Source: Streblospio benedicti
Lineage: Eukaryota > Annelida > Polychaeta > Spionida > Spionidae
DNA: 64,000 bases
Reading direction: 5' to 3'
NCBI GenBank assembly: GCA_019095985.1
Contig: CM032662.1
Location: 36,999,647-37,063,646, forward strand
Shown here: positions 47,101 through 59,000 of the stretch, one piece after another
Position numbering within the stretch: position 1 is the first letter of the stretch
Layout: each line of letters begins with the position of its first letter
The notes under the pieces: model-generated
Seen by the model: the letters and a program-made list of their open reading frames with translations, nothing else
Told to the model about the DNA's origin: nothing
Databases searched by the model: none
Made by a program: the position numbers and the translations under genes

Positions 47101-47559
47101 GATAAAATGTCTGACGATACATCAAATGGTGTCACTCTTACCACTCCAGTAATGCAAATACACTTGAGCTTTTCCAATGGTAATAAAACTTTGATATCCT
47201 CTAATGTAAAAAATAACACATATCAGACAGGCAAAACGAATGTTTACAAAAATAATATAAGCGCTCTTAAAAATAAATCACTACTGAAAAGCAGGGATGG
47301 AAATAAAACTCCTGTGTTTGTTGCGAAGTATTTACGTTACGTAGAAGCAGGTTTACCTGTAGAAGCAATAGTACCAAAGTTGAAAGATATAAAGGTTCCG
47401 ATCTCCAAGGCAATAGTCGAAAGGGAGAAAGCTAAGATGGTAGATGATAATCGACCTAAAAGGGTGAAATCCCACCGTGAACTTGAGAGAATGAAAGAAA
47501 TACAGACTAGAGTCCAAGAATTCCTCAATTCTTTACCAAAGCCGATTGAATGTTGTTAA
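37808..47559 (+). CDS. Unrecognised charged 683-aa protein, eight coding exons
   Basis: Exons: 37,808-37,897; 42,097-42,165; 42,464-42,541; 43,228-43,762; 44,559-44,686; 44,987-45,043; 46,120-46,279; 46,625-47,559. All borders are GT/AG and the phases agree. It starts MTKETGNKKKWTKAEYFAHS; the second exon adds LSKKQFDVLVKRTEQLRE, like a short coiled coil. The middle is polar and Pro/Ser-rich, with a TPTPPPTPPRKH segment. The last exon holds a Lys/Glu-rich basic tract (KKARKKIKKRPKKK, a possible nuclear signal) and a more conserved-looking C-terminal helix region (PVFVAKYLRYVEAGLPVEAI...RELERMKEIQTRVQEFL). No signal peptide or TM. Additional exons could lie in the 4.2-kb first intron. I do not recognise the family. 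Confidence 0.75.
37976..38050. repeat. Single-ended GGCAGATCCAGG-type MITE
   Basis: GGCAGACCCAGGTTTTAGGG followed by a G/A tract matches the left end of copies 1-3. The right end is missing. It lies in intron 1 of the 37,808 gene. Confidence 0.5.
38445..38540. repeat. (GTT)n(GCT/TCT)n trinucleotide repeat
   Basis: GTT triplets run into GCT with interspersed TCT and ACT triplets. It is an intronic microsatellite. The minus-strand poly-Ser frame through it is spurious. Confidence 0.9.
38541..39654. other. Intron sequence, no feature
   Basis: Part of intron 1 of the 37,808 gene. I see no extra exon. Confidence 0.45.
39655..40110. repeat. Inverted pair of SINE-like copies forming an approximately 200-bp-arm hairpin
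   Basis: The left arm (about 39,678-39,875) reads minus-strand and contains GAGACTCGAACTC, the reverse of an RNA polymerase III B box. The right arm (about 39,905-40,100) is its diverged mirror with CTTGGGATGATGGTATCATT and AACTTGATATAGCCAATTGG. The word ACGGACGAACCGTTGTC is mirrored near the centre. The same unit occurs singly at 54,350-54,480. Intronic to the 37,808 gene. Confidence 0.75.
40111..41042. other. Intron sequence
   Basis: Two TGACGTCA-type words (near 40,284 and 40,314) flank a mirrored TTTGC/GCAAA pair, and GTGGTACTGTTTATTT occurs twice (near 40,395 and 40,479). No exon seen. Confidence 0.45.
41043..41142. other. Assembly gap (100 N)
   Basis: Run of 100 n, probably a gap of unknown size in intron 1 of the 37,808 gene. 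Confidence 1.
41143..42096. other. Intron sequence
   Basis: No feature recognised. A short open stretch at 41,881-42,092 runs up to exon 2 but lacks splice support. Confidence 0.4.
42655..43005 (+). repeat. tRNA-derived SINE, full-length copy
   Basis: The head has a perfect A box TGGTCGAGTGG (42,666-42,676) and B box GGTTCGATTCC (42,710-42,720), 34 bp apart as in tRNA genes. A body follows with GGGTGCTGAGCAAAC and CTAGAGCACGATAACAGTGA, and an (ATTTAC)n-type tail. Related copies: 54,905-55,105, 60,370-60,500 (3' part) and 62,430-62,700. It lies in intron 3 of the 37,808 gene. Confidence 0.85.
43890..44127. repeat. Imperfect (CAG/CAA)n trinucleotide repeat, about 235 bp
   Basis: CAG triplets with CAA and TAG interruptions, the last about 50 bp pure. 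It lies in intron 4 of the 37,808 gene. Long poly-Ser, poly-Ala and poly-Leu frames through it are artefacts of the repeat. Confidence 0.95.
44175..44393. repeat. MITE-like unit with AGTAAAAC ends
   Basis: AGAGTAAAACATCTCGATTA at the left is imperfectly mirrored by AATGGCGAGGTTTTACTGTA at the right. CTACTTGCGG occurs twice near the right end. Related to the 34,121 element by its end sequence only. Confidence 0.45.
45044..46119. other. Intron 6 of the 37,808 gene
   Basis: AT-rich. Phrases such as GGCTGACTGTCCAGTGACCAAAAT are locally repeated near 45,938-45,985. No exon seen. Confidence 0.5.
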
Positions 47560-48350
47560 TGTTTCTCAACATAATTTAGGGTGTTAATTATGCAGAATTG
47601 TGTAATTGTAATTTAACATCAGTACTATTGTTTTGATTGCTGCAAATTGCTGAATAATCGTCTGTGGTTGAGTAATGGCTGAGGGAAGATTTTAGACAAA
47701 ATTCCATGTTTTCAAATGGTACTCAAATACTGATAACCTACCTGCAAAATTTGCACACCAAGCTAGAGCTTGACTTTTGAAACCAATTCTAACAACCATT
47801 TGATAACAAGTAGTAGCACCTGAATGGGACGAGAGAGTTTAGAATAGTGGTTGCATTGTGAAAGGACAGTCATATTGTAGTCACATTTTTGTGAGATATT
47901 TCGAAATTTTTATGGATGGTCTCATGGTCTCATAGCAGCTCATTTCCCTTTATACAACCCTAGGTGTACTCAAGTAACAACCCATGGCTATTAATCAGCA
48001 ATTTACAGTATATATTTGCATTTGAATAATCTACAGTATTTTATGAATTTTGCTCACAATTTCAAATTGAAGATGCTCTATAATCTTGAAATATACTAAA
48101 TGTAGTTAGTTACTTTTTGTATGATCATCATGCATCAATTATCATTGCTGATTTAACAATGAGTACACAAATGTCACTGTAATGATATTGTATATTTATA
48201 TTATAGCAAATGTGAAACCATGTTTTAAAAATGTTTTCATGAGTCCAGTTATATGGACTATATATAGGGGTTTATGGACCAGTGTGATGAATATGTGATC
48301 TTGCCAAAATCAGCGTTAAATTTTTATTACATGACCAATAAAGATATAAT
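47560..48350 (+). other. 3' UTR of the 37,808 gene with polyadenylation signal
   Basis: AT-rich sequence following the stop codon. CAATAAAG near 48,335 gives an AATAAA about 775 bp after the stop. No other gene feature. Confidence 0.5.
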
Positions 48351-49759
48351 TCAATGAAAAAAGTCAACAACAGAGTGTAAATTAATTATGAAATGAAGTT
48401 ATTTCTAATAATAAAACTTGAACACAGGACTTTGCTCACAAATAATTCAATAACCTTCTCGTATAGTCTACTATAAAGGAGTAAATGTATTACAGTTATG
48501 ATACCATTTTTCACATCGTGACATGTATTTATCAAGCATATATATATATAGAACACACGTCCCTACCTACACACTTTCTTTTAATGGAATTCAAAGTACC
48601 CCCAAACCCATCTCCCCTGAAAAATGCAGAAGTTGAAAATGAGTCTAAATAAACTTCTAAATTGCTTTTAAAATCAACCCTGTATTTACCCCCCCCCCCT
48701 TTCATCCCTCTTTTTCTGTCCAATCACCTGTAGCCCTACACGTAAAAGCTAAGCCGCGCAACTCACTGTCACATACAGTCACCTGTCCGTGTCCTCGCAT
48801 GATTCATTGAACGTAAGTTCTAAACAATTGAACTAGGACAATTTTCAAACTTGAAAAAGAAACAAATATCTATTTTCAAGTTTAAAAGGAAAGTAGTTTA
48901 AGTGCGTCATTATCTAATCAATTTACCGAATATATAAAAAAATGTAGGGTACAAAATTAATTGGCTTTGGTCGGAAATAAAACGTAGGGGCCCACAAAGA
49001 AAGTTCTTTGAAATTTCTTTATTTCTTTCGGAAAACTATCGATAACGATAACGATACATTTATTTTGAATATGTAAAATTTACAATCCATATAGATAAAA
49101 TTATATATAAAGTATATACATAATAGCTGACATTATTCAAGTCTAAAAATACACATATTACAGTTAAACTAATTTTTTAGGCATTAAAATTATACAGTGT
49201 TCTGTTCAACCTGTTTGATTGACTACAATCAATATAAAATACAGAGTTAACAATGGTTATAGTTAAAATATTATTACTCTTTTGCATAAGTTGTCTAAAA
49301 CCATATATCAACTGTCGCCCGATTTCATTAAAAGATTTGACATTATACTGTGACATTAAAAGCCTCACTTCATTCATATTCATTACAATATTTACTTTTT
49401 ATGTCCCTTTTCTTTTATTTAAGCATTTTCTAGCTTTCGAATTCTTTTCCCGGTTGCTCTGTTTAAAAAATCTGGATAGTGCAATATTGACGAGCATTTG
49501 CCGTGAACGCTCAGGGGGCCGGCCCTTCGCCAATGCTTCGAGCACAATCCATCATTGCAGACAATAAAAAAAGTTTAGTTTTTTTTTTGCCGTTTGAACG
49601 CTTCAAAATGGAGTAAAAGGAAATTATATATGTAGAGAATTCATCCTGCTAAAGCATATATGAATTCTATGTTATTGGTCATTTAAAAGTATTTGTTTAT
49701 CAACGCAAAAATAAGTTATATTATCATTTCATCAGAACAGGAATATCCCCCGTCAAAAT
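48351..49759. other. Intergenic DNA between the 37,808 gene and HYOU1
   Basis: Contains a C run near 48,690-48,699 and AT-rich sequence. The minus-strand frame at 49,177-49,383 is not supported. Confidence 0.45.
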
Positions 49760-49767
49760 TGACGTGG
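49760..49767 (+). promoter_or_regulatory. UPRE core TGACGTGG upstream of HYOU1
   Basis: TGACGTGG matches the XBP1/ATF6 unfolded-protein-response element core. It lies 265 bp before the HYOU1 start codon, beside an HSE and an ERSE-like site. Confidence 0.6.
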
Positions 49768-49778
49768 CGTTACACCCG

Positions 49779-49791
49779 GAAGCTTCTCGAG
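49779..49791 (+). promoter_or_regulatory. Three-unit heat-shock element
   Basis: GAAGCTTCTCGAG fits the alternating GAAnnTTCnnGAA pattern, with only the last base of the third unit off. It is an expected HSF1 site. Its position between UPRE and ERSE-like sites supports function. Confidence 0.5.
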
Positions 49792-49800
49792 CCCTTTCAG

Positions 49801-49819
49801 CCAATCAGAAGCCGCCACT
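49801..49819 (+). promoter_or_regulatory. ERSE-like element, CCAAT-N9-CCACT
   Basis: CCAAT (49,801-49,805), nine bases, then CCACT. The ER stress response element is CCAAT-N9-CCACG, so a single base differs. The exact nine-base spacing, which is diagnostic, is kept. It lies about 215 bp before the HYOU1 ATG, and the mammalian gene is also ERSE-driven. Confidence 0.6.
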
Positions 49820-50031
49820 TCATGAAGCCTCGCTGTCGCTTGTTTTCATCTTTGATACACACATGTCAAGCCGGTTTCTAGATTTATTTCATTAATTTTC
49901 ACGTTTTTGGATAATCATAAATACAATAGCCAGACGATAATTGGCCACAACAATAGGACTATAGTACCGGACTATCTTATATTTTTATGTGCGGATTTTA
50001 TCTCATACTTGTCGCGAAAATTGCTGTTGAA

Positions 50032-53000
50032 ATGCGAAAATTAGTGACAGCAGCTTTTTTGCTGCTGAGCATTGCAGGTGTTATCGATGGCTTAGCTGTC
50101 ATGTCAGTGGATTTGGGAACTGAATTCATGAAAGTGGCCATTGTCAAGCCCGGTGTGCCCATGGAAATAGCTTTAAATAAGGAATCTCGTAGGAAAACTG
50201 CAGTGATTGTGTCCATGGACAATGGAGAACGTTTGTTCAGTGACCCAGCTTTAAATGTGGCTGTCAAAAAACCTGCAAAGGCTTACGTAAATATTATGGA
50301 TATTCTTGGCAAGTCCTTTGACAGTCCAGCTGTTGCCCAGTACCAGAAGAGATTTCCCTATTACAAACTTGAATCTGACCCTGTAACGAACATGGTTCTT
50401 TTCCGCCATGATGACGAAACAACCTATTCCCCGGAGGAGCTCCTTGCTATGATCCTACAGCACGCGAAAGAAATAGCAGAATCATTTGCTGAACAAACTA
50501 TTCATGATGGTGTCATTACTTGCCCAGCATATTTCAACCAAGCAGAACGCAGGGCTCTCGTTCGTGCGGTCAATATTTCTGGAATAAAACTACTTCAGCT
50601 TATGAGTGACAATGCTGCAACGGCTTTACAGTTCGGCATCTTCCGCCGTAAAGAATTCACCAACATCACACAGAACTACATGATCTTTGACATGGGATCT
50701 TCAGGTACAACAGCCAGCATTGTCAGCTACCAAGAGGTCAAAGTGAAAAATCCCACCACTGGCATTACAGAGAAGTTTCCTCAGGTAAGAATCATATTGC
50801 TTTTTTCTTTCATGTAGATTATGTCCTTGAAATGATGAATGTGAATAGAGTTAAAGTTAATTTATCTATTCTTTTACTCCCGTTCATAAATTTTATATAA
50901 CGTTACCAATAAATCAACCTTCAAAAATCAATACACATTCAATATTATCCATCACTTCTGTGTTGTTTTACATGTTTAACCACCAACATGTCAAAAATCA
51001 ATCCATGTATGTACACAATCATTCTAGGTCACCGTCAAAGGCGTAGGCTTCGATCGTACCCTGGGTGGGATGGAGTTTCAACTCAGGCTGAGAGACCATC
51101 TTGCCCGCGCTTTCAACGAGCAAAAACTGACCACAACAGATGTGACCACAAGTCCTCGTGCTATGGCCAAGTTGTACAAGGAGGCAGGACGGCTGAAGCA
51201 GGTGTTGTCAGGGTTGCCCTTCCACTTCGCCCAGGTGGAGAGCTTGATTGATGATAAGGATTTCAAGGTATGGTTATGTAACGTTCACATACATGTAGGG
51301 TCAGTTGGGAATAAGAAGGATAACTAACCCTTGATGAGAATAATAATTTTTGATAAATCTACTCCCGCTTCTCAAAAATGGTCAAATTGCTACTTGTCAA
51401 GTGCTGACCCGGTTCAGTAAAAACTTGTGTTCATGAACACTCCAAGTTTTGTTTAGATAAGAGTATGAGAAATAGAAAGCACAACAGATGATATTTGTAT
51501 TCATATATCATGAAAGAAAGCTAGTGCACAGATATTGTTTAGATCTATTTGATTTCCTATTCAGACTGTTGTATTTTAAAATTTTAATATTTGCAAAGAA
51601 TATTGCAGTTGGCACATAAAATAACAATGAATATGATAAATAACATTTATACAAATCGGTTTGACCATATTTGCAATAAATGCACATAAATCATCAGGGA
51701 AGTCTGAATTCATCTATCTCACTTGCTAATTGTGCAGGTGAAGGTCACTCGTGAAGAGTTTGAGACAATGGCTGCTGACCTGTTTGACCGCGTTGAACAT
51801 GTGGTCACTGACGCGGTGAAGTCGGCAGATATCACAATATCAGAGCTGAAGGAAGTGCTGCTTATGGGTGGAGGTACGAACACTTAAACCTTTACTGGCA
51901 TGTTAGTCTTTGGTATTTGGAAATTTACCAAGATGAGTGTTGGATTCAACCAAACGCTGTGACAGTGAATCAGACATTGTGGTAAATTTGAGATTATTTT
52001 AGGCTTAATTCAAGACAGGAATTGCAGCACCACTTATTACTTAAACCCCTAAACGGTGAAACTACAACAATGGGGTTCTTCCAGATTTTTTTGCATATAG
52101 ACACTAACTCATGCATTTGGCAAAATTCAGTAAATGCGTTTGTTTACAACAAAAAAGTAGACTGGATTTGATCTCGCTAGAAATTTTTAACTTTCGAACG
52201 CCGATGAATTTGTGAAACAGTGATGCTAAAATTTAAATTAAAAACACTGAAACAGGGAACTGTGTTTGGAAACTGTCTCGCTCGTACACTTTTTGGAAGT
52301 ATATATATTTATTAGACCATATTCAACTATTTATTTTATTTATTTATTTCAGAAAAATTATTGTGAGAAAAAATGCATGAAGTACATTCCATATAAAAAT
52401 ACACTGTAATATTTGCAATAAAAATGAAAAAACAGCAAAAAAACAACAGCAGAAACATCACATGTGTATCATAGTTCTAAAATAGTAATACTCAATGTAT
52501 ATAGTGATTGAAGTTTAAAATACTGTTCCATTGAACATTCATAGTATTTGGTAAAAAAGACAAGAGAGTTTGTAATACAATTAACAATTTTGTTACTTGT
52601 TTTAGAAATCCTATCCCTGGAACCAAATATTTGTTTTCTCATTAGTTGTTAAAATCTAAAAATCTAAAAATTCTGTTTTTTTTCTCCATAAAATCAGAAA
52701 CACTAGTCACATCAAAGGTTTAGAAGTGAGTGTAATAAATTGTGGTATGCACATGTTAACAACGCTCACATATCTACAAGTGCCACCATGAATATTTAAT
52801 GTACTCATGATCAACAATTCATGTCTTACTGTCGATGAATATCCAGGTACCCGGGTCCCCAAAGTGCAAGAGAAATTGTCTGCTGCTATCGGGCGTGAGG
52901 AACTCGGCAAGTCTCTCAACACAGATGAAGCGGCTGCGATCGGGGCTGTCTACCAGGCTGCAGAGCTCAGCAAGGGCTTCAAGGTGCAGAAGTTTGCCGT

Positions 53001-56000
53001 CAAAGATGCTACCATCTACCCCATCCAGGTATGTTCTGTTTGTACAGTAGTGTGTCTTATTTTTTTGTATTTTCATTGGTACTTGCATAGGATTGTGCGT
53101 AGGCTTATGTTGTTACTGGATGAGTCAGGACTTTTAAAAGCGATCGTCAGCCTACATAATGTGAGTACTCATGTCCTGTACTGATTTTTGCTTATAAATG
53201 TTCTGGATTATGAATTTGTGGTTTATTCATAAGAAACAAGTAAAACAATAGGCATGTACCTTCATCGCTTCTTTCAAAGAAGTCTTCTAATGTCTACTTC
53301 GTGCTGAACTATAAATATGTATTGACGATTACACTCTGACCTATAAACTTCTGAATGTCTTCTAATTCTTCATATTCATTGTTGTAAGTTTCTTATACTA
53401 TGCATGTTTGTTCAAAATTCTTCCAAGTTGTTCAAAATTCTTCAAGACGACATTTGGACGGTGGCTGCAGATATTTGCCTGCAGGGTGTTTCAATAAAAT
53501 TTTCACCTATATGCATAACGAGTGGCTTTTCTAGGTTGAATTTGAACGAGTTAGAAAAGATGATGACGGCAGTGAATCAACAAAGATTGTCAAGAGAATG
53601 CTGTTTGCCAGAAACAATCCTTTCCCTCAGAAAAAGGTATGAAATCTTGCTCATATTTACCTTATTTGATAGAAACTGTATGGGGATTTGGAAAAATCTC
53701 ATCCTCATTTATTTCGAGCTTATCATTCTATTTACTAGTTATTGGAAATAAAACCTCATAAAATTGAGAGTCCAAATTTTGCGTAACAGTCAATTAGAAC
53801 ATTAGGAATTTGTAGGTTTAGTCACATCAAACATACTGTGTTTCGAGACCCAGAAAGAATGGGTTATTGATTTTTGCTTATGACGTAAGTCTAACGTGGG
53901 GAATTGCTTCCAGTTAAAAGACACAACTTATCCCACGGGAAGATTTTTTAACACTGAATCTAGTTACAGAGTAAAAGGCTAAAATCTGCATTTTAGTTTC
54001 GAACTAAATAATCACGAAGTACAAAAATGTACCAGCACTTGACATACTAGTTTTCATGTATGTAATAAACTATATTTGCGGTGTATTTCCTCTTTCTTCC
54101 TCTTATAAAATACATCAAATGCATACATTCACTCACAATGTGGGTCTTTCAGGTGATGACATTCAACAAGAACATTGCCGACTTCAAATTCAGTGTGAAT
54201 TATGGGGAATTGGAGACCGTTATGACTGAAGAAGAGCTGAAGAGCTTTGGAAACACAAGGTATTCATTTTCTGGTGATTAAATAAGAGATTTTCAACTGT
54301 CTCTCATATCTCTTAGGCAATCATATTTCTACCACGATAGACAGAGCTGAAGACAGTGCGTCTGCTCAAGACGATGGTATCATTTTCATTGGGGTAGTGA
54401 GTTCGAGTCCCGCCAGGTCCACTTGATGTAGTTAAATTGAAGCTTAGGGCTGTAAACCCTGGCTTCAGCTATCTCTATTCCTTTTAGAAATATTCTTGCT
54501 TGAGAGATTTGAGAGAAGGTTGAAGATGTATTCACAAGCACTGGGAAACACTGTCCAAACACACATGCATGAAAGATTATAGACACACAAAAAGATAGAC
54601 AACGTAAGGAACCCATTTTCTATGAAAACTATCCCTTTGCATAATGAAGTGATCAGCCTTATTCTGGTGATAATCCGTTACATGAAGCAACAAATATTGT
54701 AATCATCACAAATACAATTATGCAAATGTGACATCATCAACAAACTTTCTCACGTCTCATTATCTATCAGATCTTTTATCATGATGTCACAACTTGACAG
54801 TCTGTGTGGCAGTCGCTACATTATTCATATGATCAAGCTGTTGCTATCACTATGGGAGAAATCTCTTAAAAAGTTTGCTAAGAGCAGTTGTTTTATCGGA
54901 ACTCAAAGTTCCGACTGACTGTGGGCTTGCAGTGGTCAAAAACTCGATCCGATTCCCGCTTGTGTCAGGTTGTGGGTGTTGAGCAAACTCATCGAATATG
55001 AGTGATAAGCACATCGGTCCTACGCTACAATTTTGATGTAAAATGTAAAGTCACTAGAGCACAACAGTGAATTGGGACTGTAAATAAGCATATTTACATG
55101 TGAGTAATCATACGTCATTTGTTCCAGGATTGCTGACATTGACCTGAAAGGCGTGGACACGGCCTACAAGGCCCATGTGGACGAGGCAGACTACAAGGGT
55201 GTCAAGGCGCACTTCCGGGTTGACGAGAGTGGAATCCTGCATCTGGACCGGGTACGAAACACGATCACTCGCTATTCACACTGGCAGATCCAGGTTTTTG
55301 GAAAAGGGGGGCAAACTTAAGGAATGTCATGGGTTGGGTTTAAGCAATCGATTGCGAACATGCCAGAAATACACGAAAATGAAATATTTTTTGGGAAAAC
55401 TCGGGGTGCGCTCACCCCTGGATCTGTCTGTGTATTTGTATATAGTTTGTCCCAGGTTCACAACCGTAGAACCTGTTCCTCCCTCCTTGCCGCTTACATT
55501 ACTTTTACTGGTATTATTGCTTGAGACCCTTTTGAATTTCATGTTTCCAAAGCAGTTTTCCCCCTTTTCCTAACTCAATAACAAAATTGCTGCTCTTTTG
55601 ATCCACTTCATTTCCAACCTAACCTCATGTCAATGAATTTATATCTTAGGTAGTAAGATATGTAATGATGTACCCTAAAGGATGGTTTAAAAGAAAGACG
55701 GTAAGTTGTAAGGTGGTGTTAATCATTCTTTGCCTACGATGGAAATGGCTTTGTATTCAACCCACACATTTTAGTATTAGACATTCAAATTTTAAGCTCA
55801 TTTATTCACTCCATATATTTTTATAGATATACTGTATATGAATGACTCCAATTTATAAATTACCGATTTTGGACTGAAGGTATTTGGTGATAGGGTAAAT
55901 TTGTCATGGTATTTTCTATAGTTTTTATTTGCATGTATTATTGTAAGGATATTCTTTGAATCCTACAAATGTCTTTTTTAATATTTAGATTGTTTGACTA

Positions 56001-59000
56001 ATTATGTAAGAATTCATTTTAACTTACTGTCTGAATATTTTTAGACATCTTTCTATATTCATTGTTTGAAGCTTCCTTCCGTCACTAGATGGCAGCACGT
56101 GACATTGAAAAAAGAATGAAACAAACCGAAGTTTTTTATATTCTCTTACAACAGTACTTAGACAAAATTCAATGTGACCACATGAATATAACTTATCAGA
56201 AGTTTATTTTTTCAATTTTGTAATGGTGATTGAATGACTACCTTGTAATGTAGTTTTTAATACGTCAAAGATTCTGGTAGAGTGGAATTCAACCTCACAA
56301 AAACAATGACAGAATTTTTTGAAGTAATCTTGAAATTCTTCTTTTAACACAAGACATTATAAGTTTCAATAAAATAACAGAAACACTGTTATAGATGAAT
56401 TTTCAGAGGAAGAAATGTTATTTAAACTTCATTCTTTGTAATAGCTTTCAAAATCAGGTTTCAACATTAAGGCTAACACAGTAGTCCTGACCACAAGAAG
56501 CTTACTGCCAGTACTTCCTTTGTGTCAATGAACCCGACTTTGCACCATTTTTTTTTCTGAGGTTTCAATCTTTTCAGTTATGAATTTTAATCTAGGCTAC
56601 TAGCAGCCAAATCATAGCGGTCAGCCCTGAACATTTTTGTATTTTCCCAAAATTTGTCAGTTATAATTAGCACTAATCAACTCTCCTCCACCACCAGGCT
56701 GAGTCCCAGTTTGAGAAGCCTGCACCCCCTGAAGATGCGGTTCCTGCTGAGGAAGAGTCCACGTTGTCCAAACTGGGCAGCGCGTTCAGCAGTTTCCTCG
56801 GAGGAGGCAATAAGGAAGAGGCAAAGGACGAAGACGGATCAGCGGAGCAGGCACCGCCGGAGGAGGAGAGGCCACAGGAGCAGCAGGATGAGAAGGAAGA
56901 GCAGGCCAAGGAGGACGGACAGAAGGAGGAAGAGAAGGCGGAGGAGAAAAAGGTACAGTGGAACCAGTCCATGTGGGCGCTTACATTAAAGGACTCCTGT
57001 TTTGTGTAGACACTTCACTTGCCCTCGTGTGTCCACACGTCACAGGTTTCTCTCTAATGGCACTACAAATCTGCATGCACTATAAAGTAAATTTTGAGGT
57101 CCCATGTACACATGGAAGAACATTCATTACTGTAGACTTCTAAAAGATTATAAATTCGTTTACTTAGTAGTGTATTAGGTCTAATTATTTTTACATATAG
57201 CAAATTTTCAATATCGAATTTATGTTTGACTAAGTATGACCTCGATCAGGAATTTGTCTCATATATTCCTGCCTCGATGAATAAACCTAATACATTGCTG
57301 TTTACACAAATTTTGTTTTAAGTTTTGCCATATTGATATTTGAGTTTTTGAAAATAAATCATAATTTGTACTTGTTATTATTTTTCGTTTTTGTCTATTG
57401 TTTTTAAAAAACAACTCAGTGTGGAAAGTTTTTGCCATAAATTACAAAATTGATGCAATTTTGTTTTCTATATATAGATTTTTTTTCTTTCCACGAATAT
57501 TAAACTTTTTAAACTCTTCCTTGATTTTTACAGAAGGAAGAAACTACAGAAGAAAAGGCTGAAGAATCTAAGAAAGAGGATGATTCTAGTAAGAAGGATG
57601 ATTCTAGTAAGAAGGATAAGAATGGAAAGAAGAAAAGCAAAAGTAAGGGTAAAAAAGATGACAAAAAGGATGAAAAGAAGGATGACAAGAAAGATAAAAA
57701 AGATGAACCGAAGAAACCAGCAAAGCCAGTACTCATTAAGGTATTTTCACAAATAATTACTAATATCTGTGTATTTTGTAATTAGACATATTTTCATTTC
57801 ATTTTGTAACATATTGTAGCTTTGGATTAAATAATATCAGTGTTGCTGTAATTTATAATTTGTTCGTTTTATTGAGTTTTAACACTTCATTTTCTTGGAG
57901 TGTTATTATTTTCATTTTTAGCCATATATTTTATCCAATATTCATTCAGTATACATTATATTTATTTCTGGTATTTTTTGGTAAATGATTTTTACCATAC
58001 ATGTAATTCCCCTTTTCCTGTAAAGAATAATTTTCTATTAATTTTATTTATGACTTGTTCTAGAACCAGAAAATTATATTGCAGGTTGGTTGTGTCGTCA
58101 TTGTTTATGTTGTTCAGTGTTTGTTTCTTTGATTTTCTACCATGTTGTGCATTCTGGTTGCTCAATATTACACACACATGTAGCATCTATCAATCATTCT
58201 TAAGTTGATTTTATACCCTTTGATATCTACATCATGATTAATCACATACCCAGTTTGACATAAAAATGTTATTCCATAGCAATTTACAGTATGCCAAGAA
58301 ATTATGAATATATAGAGATTAACATGAGGTTGTATAAAAGCAACATAGCTATGTGTAGACAATATAAGTAATTTATCAATTACCGTCGTGTCAGCATCCA
58401 TACAGCAGGCCAGTGAGATGCTTCCAGCAGTAACAAAAACATCAGATTCTTCTGGTGACAAGATTTAATTACAAATCATCATCATGATTAATTTTTAAAA
58501 AAACCCTCAGATATTAGATGTTGGTGAAAACAGACAAAAATGTAAAAGTTGGCTTGCAAAAGAATAATTGATCAAACTGTTTAAAAGATTATAGCCATTT
58601 TGGAAGGGTAGTGCAGCATAATCTTGTTACAACCAGAAACATTTCACTGGCCAAGATAACTGATAAAGTTTACTATAAGTCTACATGACTAGGTATGGCA
58701 AAAAGTTATTCGTCCTTCAAAAATGTTACTCATCCGACATGTTAGATATACACTTTCCATGCATCACACAAACGCTTATAAGGTATTTCATAAACAATGC
58801 TAGTCCGGAGGACAAGTAAGTTTTAATTCCTACTTGCCCTGTTGGTCTTGCTGGCCAAGCAGACCGAGTACCCATGAGGCACTGGATTAATGTTGGTGTT
58901 TGCGTTGTACCCTGTGTGCAGGAGGACGTTGTGCCCACGGTGGAGGCTCTCGACATGAAGGAGCCGACGGCAGACGACATCAAGGCGTCCAAGAAGAAGC

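Noticed and set aside
49177-49383. 68-aa minus-strand frame between the two plus-strand genes
   Set aside because: No motif I can name and no splice context; LINE origin was considered but the conserved LINE tail motifs are absent.
49987-50031. Upstream in-frame ATG of HYOU1 at 49,987
   Set aside because: The ATG at 50,032 gives a normal signal peptide directly; the longer start would add 15 residues before it.
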